Of a DNA stretch of 64,000 nt, positions 57,509 through 64,000 are shown piece after piece. The notes below the pieces were generated by a model that searched no databases, was not told the DNA's origin, and was given only the letters and a program-made list of their open reading frames with translations. Each line of letters starts with the position of its first letter. Position 1 is the first letter of the stretch. The translations under genes were made by a program, and so were the position numbers. The DNA comes from Poecilobothrus nobilitatus (lineage: Eukaryota; Arthropoda; Insecta; Diptera; Dolichopodidae). The DNA lies in the NCBI GenBank assembly GCA_947095535.1, contig OX352774.1, forward strand, positions 241,825,825-241,889,824, given 5' to 3'.

Positions 57509-60187
57509 CATACTTTATGCTTAAATATTTCATATTTTCCCTTAAAAAAAATGAAACAGCTATGAACTCAATTTTTTTTTAAACTCATAAAAGATATTTT
57601 TTATTCTTTTCCATTTCGTTAACCATCAAAATTTTCTATAAATAACTTCAAAATAAAGAAAAATAAAATAGCTCTTAAAATTTTAGAAATTTTTGGAATT
57701 TTTTGAATTACATATTTCCAATGACTTTTCTGTTATATGTTGTATGCATAAACTTATATTAACTAACTCTTTTTATAATAATATGTCCTCAATAGAATTA
57801 AACTTATGAACTACTTAAAAATGCATTTTCTGTAGTATTCTATTCAAACAAATAAATAAAAGATTTTTAAATTCCCTAACACCAATTTACAATAGAATCC
57901 AACAAAAAAAAAAATACTAAACAAATAATTTTAACACATATTAAAAAAAAAGAATATAAAAATACTTTATCAACCTCTTTACAGGACACTGGTCCTAAAC
58001 ACTTCTTTGGACACGAAATTAAAAATATATGTATACACAATACATATATACGTATAATACATATATGATATATGATGTGTTTTTTATTTATTTCTTATAA
58101 TAATCGAAAAGTGAATACAATATCCTGATAAAATTCCCAATAGAATATAATAAACATCGCTTCATAGCAAGTTACTTTAATTTTGACTGTTATATAAATT
58201 TCATTATTATCGTTGCATTGCATCGTATATTTCATATTCTATCATTATCATCACTTCACTATTACTATTATTTTATTTTTTAATCCTTAAAAGAATTCTT
58301 AAGATATTTTCTTTTTCATTATTTCTTAAAACTCACGTTCTACCCAAGACATACCTAATATTGGTTGTTGATGCCATCTATAATGTATAGATTTATTTTT
58401 TTCTTTTTTCACCAGTTAATGGAAATCTTTAGTTGTACATGTCCCCATTTTTAGCACAAGAAAAAAAAAAGAGACTACAAGAAAAACAAGTTAAAAAAAA
58501 ATAATACCAGAAATTGTTAAAAGTTATAGTGTCCCTTGAAGATTTCTGAACCGTCTGAAAAGTGCAAAATAAAAAACTTTTTTTTTTGTTTTTGATTTTT
58601 TTGATTTTTATTTTAAAAACTAAATCGTTTATGACTTTATTATTTTAAAATTGTTAGAAAGAAAAAGAAATCAAAAAAAAAACAAAAAAAAACAAAACAA
58701 AAGTTTCAAATAAAAATATTATAGTGATTCACTCAAATATATTTATATATATAGATATATTGATGCATATAAATAATATATGTATTTAAAGATACAGATC
58801 TCAATGAACATTTACAGAAGGAATAAAAAATATTTTGTGAGTGAGGAAAAAAAAAAGAATATGAAATGAAAGGACATAAAATGAATTGATTCTGTTTTTT
58901 TTTAATGGCTAACATATTTTTATTGTTGTTGTATTAAAAATTGTTGCCCTAGTGAAATGGATATGAAAAAAAAAAACTGTAATAAACAGAACTTGTAATA
59001 CGTTTTTCTATATATACATATACATGTTTAATTATAGTTTCGAAATGACATTTGACAAAATGTAATAAGTAATAACTAAAAGAAATAAAAGAAAAATGAT
59101 AAAAATTAAATAATTTAAACCTGTGTTGATATTTTTTTTTTTTTTTTTTTTTTGATTTTACTATGAACAAATGTATTTTTCTTTTATTAAGTTGACACTA
59201 TATAAATTTTCATACCGAAAACCTTTTCACTTAATCATATCTACAAAAATTGTACATCTTACATCTATATAACTACAAAGATTTCAAATTCAGTAAGTTA
59301 ATTACAAGTCACCTATAATAAAAGTAAAAAATGTCTGAATTATATATGGGAAGATTCACAACTTGGATAATTTTAGGGCAAGATAATGTTTCTTATATTA
59401 TTTAAATTTTAAATGCATATATGACAAGGCAGTAACATCAGTACTAAAGGTCGTATAACATAAACTATATTGTTTGGTCAAAAAAGGGAGGTGATGTTTA
59501 GTGAGTTTAAGTCCCATACAATCCCATATACATACCGAATTCAATCACTTTTCAAAATTTTGAAAAATATCAAAACGACGTTCAAAATTTTATTATAAAC
59601 AGCTTTTATAGTTTTATCTTTTGAATTTTCTGCAAAAACATATACAAAATTTAAAACTTCAGATAAAATTTTCAACTTAAAATATAAGATACAAAAATCT
59701 TAATACATTTTTTCTGTGTGTTTTATAAACAAAAATTCATTCAGAATTTCAACACAAAAATTGTAAATACCACAGTTGTTTACAAGTGTTTAATTTATAT
59801 AATATGTTATTATTGCATTACAATTTCAGTTGTCACAGAGGTGTCCATTTCATTTCATTTTTTTTTTTTTTTTTGGTTGCTAAATGTTTTTTTCGTTTTA
59901 TGAAATAAAACTCATATCTATACACCAGTTTTAATCTTTTTGCGAATTATTTTTTAAAATGAATTAAAATTGTGATATGACAAAATGTTACAATTTATTA
60001 AATTTTCAAGTAATCGTGACAAAGTAACATAAAATTCCATAAGAATAACTTAATTTTGATTTCATGTTGTATGGAAGATATTAATTTAATATTAATATTA
60101 CAATCCATTTTATTTGTATTATTTTATTTCCTTTATTAATCAAGAAAATTTAATTTGTTTTTATTCTTTATAATTTAATCATATTCT
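57509..60187. other. AT-rich stretch, no gene seen
   Basis: TA/TG alternation near 58030-58075. The minus frames at 58733-58915 and 58949-59170 arise from T and A runs. No gene or shared repeat seen. Confidence 0.5.
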
Positions 60188-60228
60188 AAATCATATTCTA
60201 CTAATATTATATTAGTAGAATATGATTT
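60188..60228. repeat. Perfect 41-bp palindrome
   Basis: AAATCATATTCTACTAATAT is followed by one base and then its exact reverse complement, giving 20-base arms. It contains enough G and C to be unlikely as a simple AT accident, and the arm start TCATATTCTA is also present just outside (60179-60186), so a short local inversion/duplication may have made it. Confidence 0.9.
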
Positions 60229-60318
60229 ACTATATTATGTATATAATATTATCTACCATACAGGGTGTTGTTTAATGAGAAAACTGTATAATTTACTTCA
60301 GTGAGTGATAGGAAATAA

Positions 60319-60739
60319 ACCTATTAGACCGAAAAATTTATATGTAATTTTTTTATTTTTTTAAATGTACGAAAACCTTTCAAAACCGTTATCTAGGGAA
60401 TTGGAACAAACTTTTGCTTGTTTTGACACTCGATGTCACTTCCTAAAATTATGACGTTTGCTCGTTAAAACAAACTGTATAATATCTTACATTTTTGTCT
60501 TGAAAATTTTTTCGGAATTTTTTGGATTTGAGAGAATTTAATTACATAAAAGTTTGCTTAAGAGTAAGATAATGTGTAAGAGTGCGTTTATATTTGAATT
60601 GTCAGAAACGATAAAAGCCAAAAATTAGAGGAATGGTGAAAGCATTTTCTCTTAGGCTATTTATAAGAATGATAGAGAACTGTCGTATTTTTAATAAAAG
60701 TTAATTTTTTTTAAATTTACGAATTTTCGGTCTAGGTAT
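60319..60739. mobile_element. MITE with ~40-bp terminal inverted repeats
   Basis: Left arm ACCTATTAGACCGAAAAATT then TATATGTAATTTTTTTA (60319-60356); right arm 60702-60739 reverse-complemented reads ACCTAGACCGAAAATTCGTA then AATTTAAAAAAAATTAA. The similarity may extend outward (AAAACTGTATAATTTACT near 60282 against AAAACTATTTACTCG from about 60770), which would give an element of about 500 bp beginning near TACAGGGTGTTG at 60260. Interior non-coding. Arms are diverged, so this is an old copy; superfamily not assignable. Confidence 0.5.
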
Positions 60740-61602
60740 CGAAAACGAGTAAATAGTTTTATCGTCAAATGCAGCAGAATTTAGCATTGTACTAATTTTT
60801 ACAGAGTACAATACCTATTAATAAAGAAAAATTTACATTTGAGGAATTTGATCATCATATTATTAAAACTTGAGGCAATATCTATAATTAACAGTTTTAT
60901 TTACTACATAAACCATCTCTCGAGTTTCATAATGACTACATATTATGAAGAACTATAAAAAATCTAGTATTAAATTTAACTATTCACACTTCTACTGAGG
61001 ACGTTTTCAAAAAATAAATTGAATCATACGGTCTGGGCACTATCAGAGCATACAAAGAATACTATGATTCGTTATAGAATACTCAGAACACTGTCATTTA
61101 ATAAATGGTCAAAATAAACAAAAACAAGCTTGTTCTGCAAGAATTACGAAATGATTTATAATTTCAGTCTATTTTTAGTGTATTATTGTATAGTCGATTT
61201 ATATGATATTAAAAGTTCAAATATTTAATTTTAACAAGAACCACTAAAATTTGAAGTGTTTATATTCAGAAAGATCTTAAAATTAAATTTACGACTACAT
61301 AGTATTAACTAAATCTATTAAAAAGTCGTAAAAAGTTTTAAAATGAAAAAAAAAAAAAATCTGCTAAACTTCACAAAGAAAACAGAAAATTCCTGCAAAT
61401 TAACACAAATTCAATTCTTTTTATTTTATAGTTTTTCTTATTTCTTTTCATTTTTAATAAATGTCTTAATAATTTTTCTCTTCTTTATCTTAAAATCTTC
61501 TGATTTCATTTAATTTTTTTTCTTTTTAAATAATTAAACTGAATTATTTTATTATTAAAAACTTCATTTTAATGACTTTTCGTCTGTGCTCTGACTTTAT
61601 TG
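60740..61602. other. Unclassified stretch, no gene seen
   Basis: 60850-61100 is somewhat richer in GC and mixed words (GAGGACGTTTTC, CGGTCTGGGCACTATCAGAG), suggesting a degraded insertion, but no frame shows a domain and no other copy is present in the window. Confidence 0.45.
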
Positions 61603-63114
61603 TTTTTATTCATTCATTTCATTTACCCAAGAATCAGGCAGTCATCGTTGGTGTAAAGGTGAATAAAAAACAAAAAAAAAAAATAAAGATTCACCATGAA
61701 ATGTAACATTCACATCCGATGATTTTTTTTTTGATTCAAATCAGTAAACTTTATTCGTCATCAACCTTCAGGATCTTAATATTTTGTTTTTTTTTTTGTT
61801 CCTGTGGAAAAGATGGCAGCGATTTGAACTGAAATTCATAATTTTTTTTTCCAAAAAAAAAAAAAAAATAATTCAAATGTAAGGGAAGGGAAGGATATGA
61901 AAGTTTTTTTTAAATTTTTTTATGATTATATTATTTAAAAAGTTTCATTTAAAAAGAAAAGTAACTTTCAAAATTTCTCTTTTGTTTTTTTTTCATTGTA
62001 ACTTCTTTTTTCACCTGAAAGGTGTGCAAGAAACCAAATATAATATAAAAAAAAAAACCTGAACCAAACGTCAAGTTTAATATAAATAAACATATTCATA
62101 TATCCACTTGCAGTCAAAATAAAATTTTCAGGATCATAAATATGTTTTCCTTTTTTTAAAACAAAAAAAGAAAAACAGAATAAATTCTATTATCATGTCT
62201 GATAGTATTCTTTTATTTCGATCTTATGGTAACATGAGTTCTTTATTTGATATTTTTGTTTGTATTAGATTGAATATGAATTGTGTAAACTTAGTTTTAA
62301 TAAAAAAAAAATAATAAAAAATTAAAAAAAATAAATCATTTAACTCAAAATTAAATGGAAATAATAAATAACAAAAAAAAAATTTTGTTTAAGTTGTAAG
62401 AATTAAAGCTGAATCTGAATCTAATCACTTAAAAAGTGAATTAGTTAAAATTTCAAAAATTTATAAAGAATTAAAAATATCTTTAAATATTGAAAAATAA
62501 AAAAAATATTTTCCGAACCATACTACTTAAGACATTACTTAACTATTACTTAAGAACCTATCACATTAGCATTTGACACTAGACACTTCAAACTACTTTT
62601 CCTACATATACTCTTTTAGTGCGAACATCTAGTGTAATCGATATAGTACACTCATAATTTGCAGGATAATCAAGTGCGATCAACTAATTTAGTGCAATAT
62701 TTTCCATTACCCTAAAAAATGTTCGAAGTTTTTCGGAATTAATTAAGTGCAATTACCTAGTATATAGTGCGAAGTGCGATAGGTTCGTAAAACCCTTAGA
62801 TCTATTAACTAGATAACTGTATATTAAACTAATGAAGAAATTTTTTCTTTTAACTTTAATTTAAAATTATTTCAGTTTGAAAGAATTTCAGGTCAAATTC
62901 ATATCATCTTTTCCGCAGGAACAAAAAAAAAACACAAAATATTAAGGTCCTGAAGGTTGATGACGAATAAGTTTACTGATCTGAATTAAAAAAAAAACAA
63001 TTTCGGTTATGAATGTTACGTTTCATGGTGAATCTTTATTTTTTTTTTGTTTTTTTTATTCACTTTTACACCAACTATGAGAGGCTGATTCTTGGGTTAA
63101 TCGAATGAATAAAA
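61603..63114. mobile_element. 1.5-kb element with ~235-bp terminal inverted repeats
   Basis: The arms 61603-61840 and 62880-63114 are near-perfect inverted copies: left CCCAAGAATCAGGCAGTCAT, GTTGGTGTAAAGGTGAATAA, AAAGATTCACCATGAAATGT, TCGTCATCAACCTTCAGGAT, GTTCCTGTGGAAAAGATGG; right arm reverse-complemented CCCAAGAATCAGCCTCTCAT, GTTGGTGTAAAAGTGAATAA, AAAGATTCACCATGAAACGT, TCGTCATCAACCTTCAGGAC, GTTCCTGCGGAAAAGATGA. Differences are mainly in A/T run lengths and a few substitutions, so the arms are about 90 percent alike. The ~1.0-kb interior is non-coding, AT-rich and holds a nested element (62552-62789). It fits a long-TIR non-autonomous DNA transposon or foldback element; no target-site duplication could be fixed because the outermost bases (TTTTTATTCATTC) also take part in the inverted repeat. 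Confidence 0.85.
62552..62789. mobile_element. Nested MITE with AGTGCGA motif arrays
   Basis: Starts AAGAACCTATCACATTAGCA and ends (reverse-complemented) ACGAACCTATCGCACTTCGC, an inverted repeat of about 35 bases with GAACCTATC as perfect core. The words TAGTGCGA, AAGTGCGA and AGTGCAAT occur repeatedly inside: about 62617, 62673, 62697, 62749, 62765 and 62773. The 238-bp segment sits in the interior of the long-TIR element at 61603-63114, so it inserted later or travels with it. It is non-coding. Bases at the edges (TTAA-like left, GTAA right) do not give a clear target-site duplication. Confidence 0.6.
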
Positions 63115-64000
63115 TATATCTGATCCATAACTATATCCATAACTAGATCCAGAAGTACTGATTCATTCGAATATCATTTGGTACACAAACTTTGGCTGGA
63201 TCATATAGATTATTAAAAAATATTTATTTGCGTTTAATAGTTTTGTACAATAGCTACCTACAGACAAGTAATGAACGGTGAAATTAAAACTTAGGCAAAA
63301 TATAAATAATAATTGACTTATAGGATGGCGTATGGCGACTTCAGGAGCGGAAAAAAAAATCTACCATAGAACTATTAATTCTTCAATTTAAATAGAAACT
63401 AATAAAAATTACTAAACTAAATTATTTTAAAAATTATGAAACTATACAATTTCAAATGTTCAAAAAATTAACATTTAATGATAATATTAAATAATTTCTA
63501 ACGTTATGACAATGTTAAACGGCAGGATAAAAAATAAGTCATTAATTATGTTTTAAGAAATCATCGGAAAATGCCACATATTGACTCCTTCAATGTACAA
63601 AACTTTGATTCAATTCATTTCTAAAACAAAATAATATTATAGTATCTTGAGATATTTAATTCAAAAGGAAATTGCCTTGTATAAATTCTTAAAAATATAA
63701 TTCTTAAAATCAATACTTTAAAATAACTTTAACTCCTTAAAGATAAATATATTTTTAAATTCTTTAAGATATTGAAAAAAAACGACCTAATTTTGCTAAT
63801 CCTCAAACTACAAAAAAACAAAACAAAAATGTTTAAAACAATAAAGAACAAAAAATATTTACAAAACTTTTTATAAAAAATTTCTTACATTATGGAAAAC
63901 TTAAAATAACTTGAACGACGACTATATACAAGATGAAGATAATCATTTTTAATGTTAATTTATTTAGTTATGTGATATCAATTTTCCAGTGCAATGAATT
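63115..64000. other. AT-rich stretch to the window end, no gene seen
   Basis: Just right of the long-TIR element the word ATCCATAACTA is repeated (63123 and 63135), and CGAATGAAT (63102) is inverted as ATTCATTCG at about 63161. Otherwise background sequence. Confidence 0.5.

Overview
The window is extremely AT-rich (about four fifths A+T by eye) and full of A or T runs of 8 to 18 bases, with scattered TA, AAT and CAT microsatellites. It looks like non-coding nuclear DNA of an insect, most likely a fly: it carries a fragment of an arthropod-type U6 snRNA, decayed non-LTR retrotransposons of RTE and Jockey/I type, and short non-autonomous elements with a GGAC-repeat tract and hairpin-like ends that recall the DINE-1/mini-me (Helentron-type) elements of flies. 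Placement as a dipteran is inference. I find no intact host protein gene, no functional tRNA or rRNA gene and no CRISPR array. The longest open frame (149 codons, near 43.2 kb) is a retrotransposon endonuclease fragment; the other 60-110 codon open frames look like chance openings in AT-rich DNA or lie inside repeats.

Layout. 0-8 kb: an inverted DINE-like fragment (2.7 kb), a 3'-truncated U6 copy (4.0 kb) and a minus-strand LINE RNase H remnant (6.7-7.0 kb). 8-19 kb: copies of a ~137-bp-unit repeat (8.0 and 18.1 kb), a DINE-like fragment (11.0 kb), an inverted-repeat MITE (13.1-13.6 kb), the tail of an RTE-like LINE (14.6 kb), and two tRNA-like SINE heads in inverted orientation (17.3 and 17.9 kb). 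19-33 kb: a badly frameshifted Jockey-type reverse transcriptase (24.7-25.4 kb), a 189-bp direct duplication (26.9 kb), and a Mutator-like (MULE) transposase relic with a probable intron, followed by a RING-finger-like segment (29.1-29.8 kb). 33-48 kb: members of a family with ~120-bp internal repeats (33.3, 41.3 kb), a second copy of the 137-bp-unit repeat (37.1 kb), the LINE endonuclease fragment framed by ~60-bp direct repeats (43.1-43.9 kb), and a pair of adjacent DINE-like elements, the second expanded by three 477-bp tandem units (46.1-48.8 kb). 48-64 kb: mostly simple AT-rich DNA until several inverted-repeat elements (54.1, 56.9, 60.3 kb) and a 1.5-kb element with ~235-bp terminal inverted repeats that contains a second, nested inverted-repeat element (61.6-63.1 kb).

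The window therefore reads as intergenic or intronic DNA that has acted as an insertion sink for many small, mostly old mobile elements. The points I would look at first are the tandemly expanded DINE-like element, the MULE/RING relic, the dispersed family with 120-bp internal repeats and inverted ends, and the nested long-TIR element at the right end.
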